From: Bradyrhizobium diazoefficiens
Lineage (GTDB): Bacteria; Pseudomonadota; Alphaproteobacteria; Rhizobiales; Xanthobacteraceae
Direction of reading: 5' to 3'
DNA: 64,000 nt
Assembly: GCF_016616235.1 (NCBI RefSeq)
Contig: NZ_CP067100.1
Location: 4,957,001 to 5,021,000, forward strand
The notes below the pieces were generated by a model. That model did no database searches, was not told the DNA's origin, and saw nothing but the letters and a program-made list of their open reading frames with translations. Of this stretch, positions 16,348 to 24,745 are shown piece after piece; the first letter of the stretch is position 1, and each line of letters starts with the position of its first letter. Position numbers and translations under genes: made by a program.

Positions 16348-17211
16348 CTAGAGAGAAGCCAGCGTCTTTCGCGCGGCCTTCAGGTGGGGGATGTCGTACA
16401 TCTTGCCGTCGATCCCGAGCGTTCCGGCGCCGGGATGGGCCTCGAACGCCGCGACGATCTTGCGCGCCTGCGCAATCTCGGCCTCGGATGGCGCAAAACA
16501 CCGGTTGATCACGCCAACCTGGTCGGGATGAATCGCCACGCGCCCGACGAAGCCGTCTCGTCGCGAGCGTCGGCAGTCGCGTTCGAGCCCTTCCGAATCC
16601 CTGAAATCCGCAAAGAGGGTATCGATCGGCGCAACCTCCGCGGCGGCCGCTGCGAACAGGCATTGCGTCCTCGCCACCTGATACGGCCAGGTCCAGCTAC
16701 CGTCGCTTTCCTTGTTGTCGGTTCCACCGATCACCGCAGACAAATCTTCGGCACCCCAGGTCAGCGCCGCAAGCCGCGGATGTGCCGGCGCATAAGAGCC
16801 CAGCGCAAACATCGCCCGCGGGGTCTCGGTGCAAACCACGGCAATCTGCACCGAACCGCGCTCCATGCCAGACCGCACTTCGAAGGCATCGAGGTAATGA
16901 GCGATGCGCTCGATGTCCGCAGCACCGTTGGCTTTCGGAATCAGCAGCCCGTCGAGCCCGGGTTTGACCACTGCGGCCATGTCGTCAAGCGTCAAGCCGG
17001 TATCGAGTGCGTTGACGCGCACGAAGAACGCCCAGTCACGGGACTCCTGGCTTTCGAGAAGCCGGGCGACATGACCCCGGGCCGCTAGCTTCTGAGGAGG
17101 CGCTACAGAGTCCTCGAGGTCGAGGATCAGCGCGTCGGCGCCCGACTCCCGTCCCCGCGCGAATTTGCGTTCGGAATCGCCGGGTACGAACAATAGCGAG
17201 CGCAGCCTCAT
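16348..17211 (-). CDS. HpcH/HpaI-CitE family CoA lyase
   Basis: A 287-residue TIM-barrel lyase that would cleave or form a beta-hydroxyacyl-CoA such as a (methyl)malyl-CoA. It starts MRLRSLLFVPGDSERKFARG, the classic CitE/malyl-CoA lyase opening. It has ALILDLEDSVAPPQK, with acidic metal/substrate residues, then LTWGAEDLSAVIGG and RVAIHPDQVGVINRCF. The ATG at 17211 overlaps the stop of the MaoC gene (ATGA). The pairing recalls mesaconyl-CoA hydratase with malyl-CoA lyase, so the two probably hydrate and then split one product of the main pathway. The longer in-frame start inside the MaoC gene is rejected. Confidence 0.84.
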   Translation of the reverse strand: MRLRSLLFVPGDSERKFARGRESGADALILDLEDSVAPPQKLAARGHVARLLESQESRDWAFFVRVNALDTGLTLDDMAAVVKPGLDGLLIPKANGAADIERIAHYLDAFEVRSGMERGSVQIAVVCTETPRAMFALGSYAPAHPRLAALTWGAEDLSAVIGGTDNKESDGSWTWPYQVARTQCLFAAAAAEVAPIDTLFADFRDSEGLERDCRRSRRDGFVGRVAIHPDQVGVINRCFAPSEAEIAQARKIVAAFEAHPGAGTLGIDGKMYDIPHLKAARKTLASL

Positions 17212-17663
17212 TGCTGGGGCACCCGCAACATGAGCGCGGCCCGCTTGCAAGTCGCGATGAGCTCGTTCCGCTGGTTGTAGCCGCGATGCTCGAAGGTGAC
17301 GATGCCCTGCTGAGGCCTCGATTTGCTGGCGCGCAGGGCGAGCACCGTCGTCTCTGCGCGGATGGTGTCGCCGGCAAAGACAGGCTTCGGAAAGGCGACT
17401 TCCTCCCAGCCGAGATTGCCGACGGTGGTTCCCAGCGTGGTTTCCTGTACCGACAGACCGACGATCAGGCCCAGAGTGAAGATTGAATTGATGAGTGGAC
17501 GTCCGAACTCGGTGGTCTTCGCGTATTCGTGGTCGATGTGGATCGCCGCCGGATTGTGCGTCAGCGTCGAGAACAGAATGTTGTCCATGTCGGTGACCGT
17601 ACGCCGCACCTCATGCACGAACTTCTGGCCGACCGCGAACTGTTCGAAATATTTTCCCGCCAC
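17208..17663 (-). CDS. MaoC-family hydratase (mesaconyl-CoA hydratase-like)
   Basis: A single hot-dog-fold hydratase of 151 residues. It begins MAGKYFEQFAVGQKFVHEV, followed by TVTDMDNILFSTLTHNPAAIHID, the MaoC motif with the catalytic Asp/His region, and then FGRPLINSIFTLGLIVGLSV. The subfamily that pairs with CitE lyases hydrates short branched enoyl-CoAs such as mesaconyl-C1-CoA. Its stop overlaps the lyase start, strongly suggesting linked function. The thiolase at 17676 ends only 12 bp upstream, so all belong to one transcript. Confidence 0.84.
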   Translation of the reverse strand: MAGKYFEQFAVGQKFVHEVRRTVTDMDNILFSTLTHNPAAIHIDHEYAKTTEFGRPLINSIFTLGLIVGLSVQETTLGTTVGNLGWEEVAFPKPVFAGDTIRAETTVLALRASKSRPQQGIVTFEHRGYNQRNELIATCKRAALMLRVPQQ

Positions 17664-17675
17664 GTGCGGATCCTC

Positions 17676-18875
17676 CTACTGCAGGCGCCCGAGAATCGAG
17701 ACCGCCGCGATGCTGTTGAAGGGGGCCCCTCCGAGATTGTGCACCAATCCAAGATCGACCGTGCCGCGCTGCCGATCTCCGGCGCGCCCAAGCAGTTGGG
17801 TGTAGACCTCGTAAGCCATTCGGAGGCCTGAAGCGCCGACGGGGTGACCGAAGCACTTAAGTCCGCCATCGATCTGACAAGGCTGCGCCCCGGCCCGATC
17901 GAAACGACCGTCCAGGATATCGAATGGCGCGCGCCCCTCGTCGGAGAGATTCAAATCTTCCATTGTGACGAGTTCGGTGATCGAGAAGCAGTCATGCACC
18001 TCGGTGACCGACAGATCGCGGCGCGGCGCTTCGACGCCCGCTTCGGCATAGGCGCGCTTCGCAGCCTGCCGCGTGTTTGCGACGTAACTTCCGTCCCATT
18101 CGCCGTACTGCAGCTCCCAGCCATGGCTGGCGCACAACTGAATCGCCTTTACGGTGACGGGATTGCCGATGCCCAGGCCCTTCGCGATATCGGGCGTCGT
18201 CACGATGGCGCAGGCTGCGCCATCCGACACACCGCAGCAATCGAACAGACCCAGTGGATCGGCGATCATCGGCGCCTTGAGGATGGTCTCCACGTCGACG
18301 GGCTTGCGCAGATGCGCCTTCGGGTTCAGGGCCGCGTTCTGGTGGCTCTTCCAGCTCACATGAGCCATCGCCCGCTTCAGATCGGATTTTTCGATACCGT
18401 GGCGCGCCGCATAGGCCCCGGCCAACTGCGCAAACGATCCCGGCGCCGAGCCGTAGGGCATCCACAGATCGTTAGCGAGGCCCTTGGTCCGAAGCGGCAG
18501 TCCGCCATAGCCCGTGTCCTTGAGCTTCTCGACCCCGACCGCGAGTGCGATGTCGACCGCTCCGGCGGCCACGGCATAGCTCGCCGCCCGCAATGCTTCC
18601 GAACCCGTCGCACACATGTTCTCGACCCGCGACACAGGGATGCCTCTTAGGCGAAGGGCGTGCGCGAGCGGTAAGGCGCTGTTGCCGACATTGATGTCAT
18701 CGAGGGCATTGCCCATCCAGGCAGCCTCGATCTGACTCTTCTCGATGCCGGCGTCGGCAATAGCCTCGACAAAGGCATCGACCATCAGGTCCTCGGGGCC
18801 CTTGTTCCAATGCTCGCCGAACGACGTACACCCCATGCCGATGACGGCGACCTTATCCTTGATGCCTGTGGCCAT
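17676..18875 (-). CDS. SCP2-type thiolase
   Basis: A 399-residue thiolase of the SCP-x/Ltp branch. Visible are the nucleophile region ENMCATGSEALRAA, the HDCFSITEL block (catalytic His), and GHPVGASG near the C-terminus. All the residues needed for carbon-carbon cleavage appear present, unlike in the Ltp2-type aldolases that have lost some. The gene ends 12 bp before the MaoC gene and starts 2 bp after the stop of the HMGS-like/DUF35 fusion at 18878. Thiolases of this type often require a DUF35 partner, which here is the fused C-terminal domain of the neighbour. Confidence 0.87.
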   Translation of the reverse strand: MATGIKDKVAVIGMGCTSFGEHWNKGPEDLMVDAFVEAIADAGIEKSQIEAAWMGNALDDINVGNSALPLAHALRLRGIPVSRVENMCATGSEALRAASYAVAAGAVDIALAVGVEKLKDTGYGGLPLRTKGLANDLWMPYGSAPGSFAQLAGAYAARHGIEKSDLKRAMAHVSWKSHQNAALNPKAHLRKPVDVETILKAPMIADPLGLFDCCGVSDGAACAIVTTPDIAKGLGIGNPVTVKAIQLCASHGWELQYGEWDGSYVANTRQAAKRAYAEAGVEAPRRDLSVTEVHDCFSITELVTMEDLNLSDEGRAPFDILDGRFDRAGAQPCQIDGGLKCFGHPVGASGLRMAYEVYTQLLGRAGDRQRGTVDLGLVHNLGGAPFNSIAAVSILGRLQ

Positions 18876-18877
18876 GT

Positions 18878-20320
18878 CTATCCCTCGATGGTGGGACGGT
18901 CCGCGGGAGCCGCCTTCCAGAAGTAGGTCCTGAAGCCGCGCCGGGCATCGCGCGACTTGATGCGCAACAGCGGTCGAACCGCGTCCCCGACCGAAAATCC
19001 GCGGCCGTCCCCGTCCGTGAACTCCATCATCACGCGTGCACCGTTGTCGAACTGCACAAGTCCGAACCAGAACGGCGGGTCGGGCGTGAAGTTGAGCCGA
19101 TCGGCGGTCACCGAGACGATCCTGGCGGCGCAGTCCGCCAGCCGGACGTCCTCGAGCTGCTCGGGCATAGTGGCGCCCGGCCGCACCGGAATCCGGCTCT
19201 TCGGAAACTGGACATTGCCGTCGGCGTCGCGGCCGCCGACGAATCCGATCATGTCACGGCCGTAGCGCTCCAGCACCGTCGCCTGGGCCTTCTGCTCGAA
19301 TTCGGATCGCACGCCCCAGTCGAGCTGGACGGCCCCCGTCAGGCTGAGGAAGCGCATGTAGTCGTCGAACGCCACGCCTTTGCTCAGCAGCGCCGCCGCT
19401 TCGCGCGCGCCTGGCATCTCTCCCGTGAGGCGGAACACCATGGCATCGCAGCCGCTGCCGAATCCGGCCAGCAGAACGAGATCTCCCTTGCGCGCGCCAG
19501 CGCAAGCCACGGCAAACGCGAATAGCGCGTGCGCCGCTCCGAGATCGCCGACGGCTTGCGCCAGATCGGCCGCGATATTTGGAGCAGTCACCCCCGTCAG
19601 CCGCGAAATCTCGCGCCAGCATCCCGCGAGTGGCTCGTGCACTGCCGCGCGCGCGATCTCCGACGGCGCGACTCCCGCCGCGGCGCACGCGGCCTTGATG
19701 GTCGGCGCGATCACTTTCCCGATTGCGGTGTCGCGGACGAATCGCTCCTCATACGCATAGGATTGCGGACGTTCCGGGGACGCGTAGAGGTCAACGAGGT
19801 CATGAGACAGGCTCGCGTGGCCGAGCAATTGCGCGGCGCCGCGATCAGAGACAAAAGCCGCCGCGCCGCCGTCGCCGTCGAACAGGTGCTGCGAGCTGCC
19901 GGCGGTCGCCGGCCGTTTCTCCCCGGCTGCGATGAGCGTATCGCCACGACCCAGCAAGGCATCGCGAAGCGCCGAGACCGCACATCGGCGCGAGCCGGCA
20001 ACGTCGCCAGTGCGCACGCTGGGATCGAGGGCGAGAGCATCGACCAGCAGTGTGGCCTGCGACCGCTCGATAAAGGGTGCGGAGGTCGATGCAAAGGTCA
20101 CGGCCTCCGGCTGCGGCAACGCGCGCGACGCCTCGACGGCAAGCGTTAAGGCGTCTTCATCCCAACCCGCGACTGCGCGCCGACCGGACGGCCTGCCGCC
20201 CAAACCTGAAAATGTAAGAGCCTTGGCGGCGGCGGCTCGTTCCAGTCGCAGCAGCGGCGCGTAGGCTCCGACTGCCGCAATGAAACGGCTGGTCTGAGAT
20301 TGACTTGGCGTGGTGGGCAA
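18878..20320 (-). CDS. HMG-CoA synthase-like protein fused to a DUF35 OB-fold domain
   Basis: About 480 residues. The N-terminal two thirds resemble HMG-CoA synthase/KAS III-type condensing enzymes, with the putative nucleophile in VAGSRRCAVSALRDALL and a second half HEPLAGCWREISRLTG through GSGCDAMVFRL. The C-terminal part (from about ADCAARIVSVTADRLNF, then FGLVQFDNGARVMMEFTD) is a DUF35 OB-fold acyl-CoA-binding domain. A TTG at 20320 with GAGGGA 6 bases before it is the better start; the frame to 20404 would place the dyad at 20366-20385 inside the gene. It heads the long minus-strand operon and sits 2 bp from the thiolase, so the pair probably forms a complex. The reaction is unknown. Confidence 0.75.
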   Translation of the reverse strand: MPTTPSQSQTSRFIAAVGAYAPLLRLERAAAAKALTFSGLGGRPSGRRAVAGWDEDALTLAVEASRALPQPEAVTFASTSAPFIERSQATLLVDALALDPSVRTGDVAGSRRCAVSALRDALLGRGDTLIAAGEKRPATAGSSQHLFDGDGGAAAFVSDRGAAQLLGHASLSHDLVDLYASPERPQSYAYEERFVRDTAIGKVIAPTIKAACAAAGVAPSEIARAAVHEPLAGCWREISRLTGVTAPNIAADLAQAVGDLGAAHALFAFAVACAGARKGDLVLLAGFGSGCDAMVFRLTGEMPGAREAAALLSKGVAFDDYMRFLSLTGAVQLDWGVRSEFEQKAQATVLERYGRDMIGFVGGRDADGNVQFPKSRIPVRPGATMPEQLEDVRLADCAARIVSVTADRLNFTPDPPFWFGLVQFDNGARVMMEFTDGDGRGFSVGDAVRPLLRIKSRDARRGFRTYFWKAAPADRPTIEG

Positions 20321-20365
20321 TTTCCGTCCCTCGTTGGTTGGCGCAACTTGACAGCAATGCCCAAT

Positions 20366-20385
20366 CTTGTAAATAGGTTTACGAG
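20366..20385. promoter_or_regulatory. Imperfect 20-bp dyad in a divergent promoter
   Basis: Reads CTTGTAAATAGGTTTACGAG, with CT-GTAAA and TTTAC-AG arms. It lies 45 bp upstream of the inferred TTG start at 20320 and 50 bp upstream of the SDR at 20436, so it could control both. It differs from the eleven-copy island element, pointing to another regulator. Confidence 0.45.
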
Positions 20386-20435
20386 TTTTTTGGGTCAGCG
20401 TCACAAAAGGCTATAAACGGAGGCTTTGCCCTATT

Positions 20436-21326
20436 ATGAGCATGGATATCTTTCGGCCGGATGCGCTGGCCGGGAAGTCGATCCTGGTTACCGGCGGGGG
20501 CAGCGGTCTCGGCAAGGAGATCAGCAAGGCGCTGGCGGACAGGGGAGCCACCGTGCACATCTGCGGGCGACGCGCCCAAGTGCTGGAAGCTGCGGCTCGC
20601 GAGATCGCGTCGTCGGACAAGGCAAAGGTTCACACGCACGTTTGCGACATCCGTGATGCAGACCAAGTCGACGAGATGATGGAGGCCATCTGGAGCGTCG
20701 GCCCCCTCACCGGTCTCCTCAACAACGCCGCCGCCAATTTCATCGCGCCGACCAAGGAGCTGAGCCCGCGCGGATTCCGCGCCGTCACCTCCACCGTCAT
20801 GGATGGCAGTTTCCACGTCACTCTGGCGGCCGGCAAGCGATGGATCGCGGCCGGCCTCAAAGGCTCCGTGGTCAGCAATCTCGTGACGTGGGTCTGGACC
20901 GGGTCTGCCTTCGTGGTCCCCTCAGCCATGGCGAAAACCGCGCTCCATGCAATGACGATGTCCCTTGCGGTGGAATGGGGCCCTTACGGCATTCGGCTCA
21001 ACGCCACCGCACCGGGACCGTTTCCAACGGAGAGCGCATGGGAAAAGCTCAATCCGATACCTGACACCAAATCCAGCGCGACCAGTGCCGATACGGTTCC
21101 GATGCGTCGGTTCGGCCAGATGCGCGAACTGCAAAGCCTGATCATCTTTCTGATGTCGGACGCCTGCGAATACCTGACCGGGCAAACGATCGCGATCGAC
21201 GGCGGGCAGCATCTCGCCGGACCGGGGACCTTCGCCGATCTGTCGGCACTCACCGACGAGCAGTGGAAGGTCGCGCGGGATACGATCATCAAGTCGACCG
21301 AGCGCGACAAGTCACAACGGTCCTAA
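20436..21326 (+). CDS. Short-chain reductase resembling 2,4-dienoyl-CoA reductase
   Basis: A 296-residue SDR. The cofactor motif TGGGSGLGKE is followed by HICGRRAQVLE (Arg suggests NADPH). The active-site segment NNAAANFIAPT matches the NNAAGNF of DECR-type 2,4-dienoyl-CoA reductases. The usual Tyr-x-x-x-Lys is replaced by SAMAKTALHAM, so the tyrosine is missing while Lys remains, again as in DECR. It would reduce a dienoyl-CoA intermediate with an awkward double bond. It is divergent from the HMGS-like gene and 30 bp ahead of the acyl-CoA dehydrogenase at 21357. A second ATG six bases in is also possible. Confidence 0.78.
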   Translation: MSMDIFRPDALAGKSILVTGGGSGLGKEISKALADRGATVHICGRRAQVLEAAAREIASSDKAKVHTHVCDIRDADQVDEMMEAIWSVGPLTGLLNNAAANFIAPTKELSPRGFRAVTSTVMDGSFHVTLAAGKRWIAAGLKGSVVSNLVTWVWTGSAFVVPSAMAKTALHAMTMSLAVEWGPYGIRLNATAPGPFPTESAWEKLNPIPDTKSSATSADTVPMRRFGQMRELQSLIIFLMSDACEYLTGQTIAIDGGQHLAGPGTFADLSALTDEQWKVARDTIIKSTERDKSQRS

Positions 21327-21356
21327 GGCAGAGACAGGCAGTCGGGCAGAGCAACA

Positions 21357-22529
21357 ATGATCGAGCGCTCCATTTTTCGCGAAGAACATGAGATCTGGCG
21401 CGCGACGGTTCGTCGTTTCGTCGAGAAGGAGATCGTGCCGTTCCACGCCAAGTGGGAAGAGGACGGTATCGTACCTCGGGACCTCTGGCTGAAGGCCGGC
21501 GCGGCTGGCCTCCTCTGCTGCACGGTGCCTGAAGAGTTCGGCGGGGCCGGCCTCGACTACCTGTTCGACGTGGTCGTGTTCGAGGAATTGTGGCGCGTCG
21601 GGGCGAGCGGTCCCGGCTTCCTCATCCATACCGATCTCGTCGCGACCTACATCCTCTCGTTCGGCACGGACGAGCAGAAGCGCCACTGGCTGCCCAAAAT
21701 GGTTCGAGGCGAAGCGATCGGGTCATTGGGAATGACCGAACCGCACGCCGGCAGCGACTTGAAGGCAGTCCGGACGCAAGCCGTGCGAGACGGCAACGAG
21801 TACGTCATCAACGGCCAGAAGGTCTTCATTTCCAATGGCCAGCTCTGCGACGTGATCGTTTTGGCGACCAAGACCGACACTTCGGCCGGCGCAAATGGAA
21901 TTACTCTGTTTCTCGTGGAATCCAACCGTGAGGGCTTTCAGCGAGGACGCAACCTCGAAAAGCTCGGCATGAAGGCGCAGGACACGTCCGAGCTCTTCTT
22001 CGATAACGTTCGGGTGCCCCCGGCCAATATGCTCGGCTCGGAAGGTCGCGGTTTTCAGCACATGATGACCAAACTGGCGCAGGAACGTCTCGCTCAGGCA
22101 ATCCGCTCCGCGACGGTCACCGAAACCGTGATCGAATGGACGGTCGATTACACGAGCGAGCGCAAAGCATTCGGCCAGACCATCGCCGACTTTCAGAACA
22201 CGCAGTTCGTTCTCGCCGATCTGAAGGCCCGGGCCACCATGGCCAGGGTGTTTACCGACCGGTGCATCGACTTGTTCATCTTCGGAAAGCTCGACGCCGT
22301 CGACGCCGCGATGGCCAAAATGGTCACATCGGAGCTGCATTGCGAGACAGTGGACAAATGCCTGCAGCTTTTCGGCGGATGGGGCTATATGTGGGAGTAT
22401 CCGATCTGCCGGGCCTATGCCGACGCACGCGTCGTCAAGATCGCCGGCGGCTCGATCGAGGTGATGAAGACCATCATCGCGAGGGAAATGTTCAAAGACC
22501 GCTCAAAGTCGAGAGCGCGGCACGAATGA
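21357..22529 (+). CDS. Acyl-CoA dehydrogenase, LCAD/IVD-type catalytic base
   Basis: A 390-residue enzyme. The FAD motif is GSLGMTEPHAGSDLKAV (121-137). The C-terminal segment reads KIAGGSIEVMKTIIAREM, so the medium-chain Glu is absent. Instead KLAQERLAQA supplies Glu243 in helix G, the position used by long-chain and isovaleryl-CoA dehydrogenases. It may therefore prefer longer or branched acyl chains. It lies between the dienoyl reductase-like SDR (30 bp) and the MarR gene (63 bp), all on the plus strand. Confidence 0.88.
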   Translation: MIERSIFREEHEIWRATVRRFVEKEIVPFHAKWEEDGIVPRDLWLKAGAAGLLCCTVPEEFGGAGLDYLFDVVVFEELWRVGASGPGFLIHTDLVATYILSFGTDEQKRHWLPKMVRGEAIGSLGMTEPHAGSDLKAVRTQAVRDGNEYVINGQKVFISNGQLCDVIVLATKTDTSAGANGITLFLVESNREGFQRGRNLEKLGMKAQDTSELFFDNVRVPPANMLGSEGRGFQHMMTKLAQERLAQAIRSATVTETVIEWTVDYTSERKAFGQTIADFQNTQFVLADLKARATMARVFTDRCIDLFIFGKLDAVDAAMAKMVTSELHCETVDKCLQLFGGWGYMWEYPICRAYADARVVKIAGGSIEVMKTIIAREMFKDRSKSRARHE

Positions 22530-22592
22530 CGACGGAACGGCGCTCCGCATCGTAGCTCGACGCAACAGCGGTCGCATCCGTAAGGACCTTCG

Positions 22593-23081
22593 ATGGCTAG
22601 AGATCTCAATTCAAGCCTCCGCTTCGGCTTCCTCATTCACGACGTTTCTCGCCTGCGGCGAGTCGTCGTTGACCGGTCGCTGAAACCGCTCGGCATTACC
22701 CGTTCCCAATGGTGGGTGCTCGCCTTCCTCTCGCGTCGCGACGGCATGACGCAAACCGCCCTTGCGGCGGATCTCGATCTGACAAAGGTGGCGATCGGCG
22801 GTCTGCTCGATCGCATGGAAGGTGCTGGCTTCATCGAACGCCGCGCTGACCGGAATGATGGACGCGCCCGGCGCGTCTATCTGACCCGCGCCGGCGCCAA
22901 AATGGTCAACACAATTCGCGAGCACGTCGAGACCGTCGAACTCGAAATTCTCAACCGCGTACCGGAGGAGCAGTTGAACCAGGCAGCGGATACGCTGCGC
23001 ACGCTCAAAGATACGCTGCTTGAGATGCTGGGCGGTGAAGCTGAAGAGGCCGAAGGCGCCGAATTGGACCTCATGGGATGA
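22593..23081 (+). CDS. MarR-family transcriptional regulator 1
   Basis: A 162-residue winged-helix regulator. The core reads LGITRSQWWVLAFLSRRDGM, with recognition helix around TKVAIGGLLDRMEGAGFIER and the wing RRADRNDGRARRVYLT. It shares the RxGxLIHDVSRLRR opening and the PLGITRSQWWVLAF block with the MarR protein at 33710, so the two are paralogues. MarR regulators usually sense pathway CoA esters; BadR of R. palustris, which controls the badHI/ali genes, is a MarR protein. Here it directly precedes the BadH/BadI-like pair (16 bp), which supports control of ring-opening genes. Its target site is not proven. Confidence 0.85.
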   Translation: MARDLNSSLRFGFLIHDVSRLRRVVVDRSLKPLGITRSQWWVLAFLSRRDGMTQTALAADLDLTKVAIGGLLDRMEGAGFIERRADRNDGRARRVYLTRAGAKMVNTIREHVETVELEILNRVPEEQLNQAADTLRTLKDTLLEMLGGEAEEAEGAELDLMG

Positions 23082-23097
23082 AACACGGAGACATGCG

Positions 23098-23859
23098 ATG
23101 CGTGGGTTGAAGGACAAGGTAGCGATCGTAACGGGCGGCGGACAAGGCATTGGCCGGGCCCTCAGCCTGCGCCTCGCGCAGGAAGGGTGCAAGGTCGCGG
23201 TTTTCGACCTCAAGCCCGAAGCCGGTGCCGAGACTGCCAAGCTGGCGGGTGCCGGAACCATCATCAAGACCTACGCGCTAGACGTTGGCGACTATGCTGC
23301 GGTCAAGGTTGCCGTGGGCAAAGTGGAGGCCGAGCTAGGTCCGATCTGGGCCCTGGTCAACAACGCCGGCTGGGACAAGCCGATGCCTTTCCTCGCGACC
23401 GACCAGGCACTTTGGGACAAGATTATTCGCATCAATATGCTTGGCCCGCTCAATACTCATCACATCGTCGCACCGCTGATGGTCGAACGCCGTGCCGGGC
23501 GAATCATTAATATCGCATCCGATGCGGCCCGCGTCGGCACCAGCAACGAAGCCGTCTACTCGGCGTGCAAGGGCGGGCTGATCAGCTTCACCAAGTCGGT
23601 GGCGCGAGAACTCGCAAGCAAGGGCGTTCTGCTCAACGCAGTCTGCCCCGGCCCGACCAACACGCCCATGATGGCGGCCGTTCTTGGTGAAGGCGAGCAG
23701 GCCGTGAAATGGAAAGACGCGATGGTTCGCGGCATCCCGCTCAAGCGGATGGGCGAACCCGAGGATTACGCAGGTATCGTCGCATTTCTCGCCTCCGATG
23801 ATGCCGGGTTCATGACCGGACAGACCATCTCCGTCGCCGGTGGCATGAACATGATCTGA
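23098..23859 (+). CDS. badH: BadH-like 2-hydroxycyclohexanecarboxyl-CoA dehydrogenase
   Basis: A 253-residue NAD-dependent SDR that would oxidise the ring hydroxyl of a 2-hydroxycyclohexane-carboxyl-CoA to the ketone. It has TGGGQGIGRA, NNAGWDKPMPF and the block HHIVAPLMVERRAGRIINIA followed by SDAARVG and YSACKGGL. From memory this closely follows R. palustris BadH. Catalytic residues are Ser141, Tyr154 and Lys158. The start at 23098 has CACGGAG upstream; the longer frame begins inside the MarR gene. The next gene is BadI-like, as expected for consecutive reactions. A substituted ring substrate is possible. Confidence 0.78.
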   Translation: MRGLKDKVAIVTGGGQGIGRALSLRLAQEGCKVAVFDLKPEAGAETAKLAGAGTIIKTYALDVGDYAAVKVAVGKVEAELGPIWALVNNAGWDKPMPFLATDQALWDKIIRINMLGPLNTHHIVAPLMVERRAGRIINIASDAARVGTSNEAVYSACKGGLISFTKSVARELASKGVLLNAVCPGPTNTPMMAAVLGEGEQAVKWKDAMVRGIPLKRMGEPEDYAGIVAFLASDDAGFMTGQTISVAGGMNMI

Positions 23860-23933
23860 CCGCGACCGCGGCCCTCACCATCCTGACCTTCGACGCAGCA
23901 GCGCGCCCTGTCGTGCGCGCAAGAGAGGAAACC

Positions 23934-24728
23934 ATGACAGATCTGCCGACCTTCGAAGACATCATCTACGAAAAGCGCGATCGCGCCGTCTGGATCATCA
24001 TCAATCGCCCGAAGCTCTACAACGCTTTCCGCGCCAAGACGATCGATGAGCTCATCCGCGCGTTCCAGATCGCCGGCGACGACAAGGGCGTGTCGAGCAT
24101 CGTTCTGACCGGGGCTGGCGACAAGGCCTTCTGCACCGGCGGCGATCAAAGCGCCCATGAAGGGCAGTATGATGGCCGTGGCATCGTAGGTCTCCCCATC
24201 GACGAATTCCAGTCGATCATCCGCGATGTTCCGAAGCCGGTGATCGCCCGCGTGAACGGCTTTGCCATCGGCGGCGGCAATGTTTTCGCGACTCTGTGCG
24301 ATCTCACGATCGCGGCGGACACCGCCGTTTTTGGCCAGGTGGGACCGAAGGTCGGATCGGTCGATCCGGGTTGGGGCACCGCCCTGCTCGCCCGGCATGT
24401 CGGCGATAAGCGCGCAAGAGAGATCTGGTACCTGAACGAGCGCTATAGCGCACAGCAAGCCTACGAAATGGGCCTTGTGAACAAGGTGGTCCCCACGGCG
24501 GAGCTGGATGCCGCGGTCAAGATCTGGACGGACACACTTGCGGAGCGTTCGCCGACGGCTCTCGCTCTCGCCAAGCGTTCTTTCAATGCCGACAGCGAGA
24601 ACATTCGCGGCATCAGCATGGCCGCGCTTTATTCCGTGAAGCTATTCTACGAGACCGAAGAATCAAAGGAAGGTGTGCGTGCCTTCAACGAGAAGCGCAA
24701 GCCCGACTTCCATAAATACGTAAAGTGA
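23934..24728 (+). CDS. badI: BadI-like 2-ketocyclohexanecarboxyl-CoA hydrolase
   Basis: A 264-residue crotonase of the MenB/BadI clade that opens a beta-keto alicyclic ring hydrolytically to a dicarboxylic acyl-CoA (pimelyl-CoA in the known case). It shows FEDIIYE, FCTGGDQSAHEGQYDGRG, IRDVPKPVIARVNGFAIGGG, FGQVGPKVGSVDPGWGTALL and EKRKPDFHKY. The SVDPG version separates it from MenB, which has SFDAG. GAGAGGAAACC precedes the ATG at 23934. Neighbours are the BadH-like gene (74 bp) and a CoA-transferase that overlaps or closely follows it. This is the strongest functional marker in the island. Confidence 0.84.
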   Translation: MTDLPTFEDIIYEKRDRAVWIIINRPKLYNAFRAKTIDELIRAFQIAGDDKGVSSIVLTGAGDKAFCTGGDQSAHEGQYDGRGIVGLPIDEFQSIIRDVPKPVIARVNGFAIGGGNVFATLCDLTIAADTAVFGQVGPKVGSVDPGWGTALLARHVGDKRAREIWYLNERYSAQQAYEMGLVNKVVPTAELDAAVKIWTDTLAERSPTALALAKRSFNADSENIRGISMAALYSVKLFYETEESKEGVRAFNEKRKPDFHKYVK

Positions 24729-24745
24729 TCGGCGGGAGAGCGAGC

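Noticed and set aside
23934..24728. Call as naphthoyl-CoA synthase (MenB)
   Set aside because: The SVDPG loop and many BadI-specific blocks favour BadI, and no menaquinone genes are nearby.
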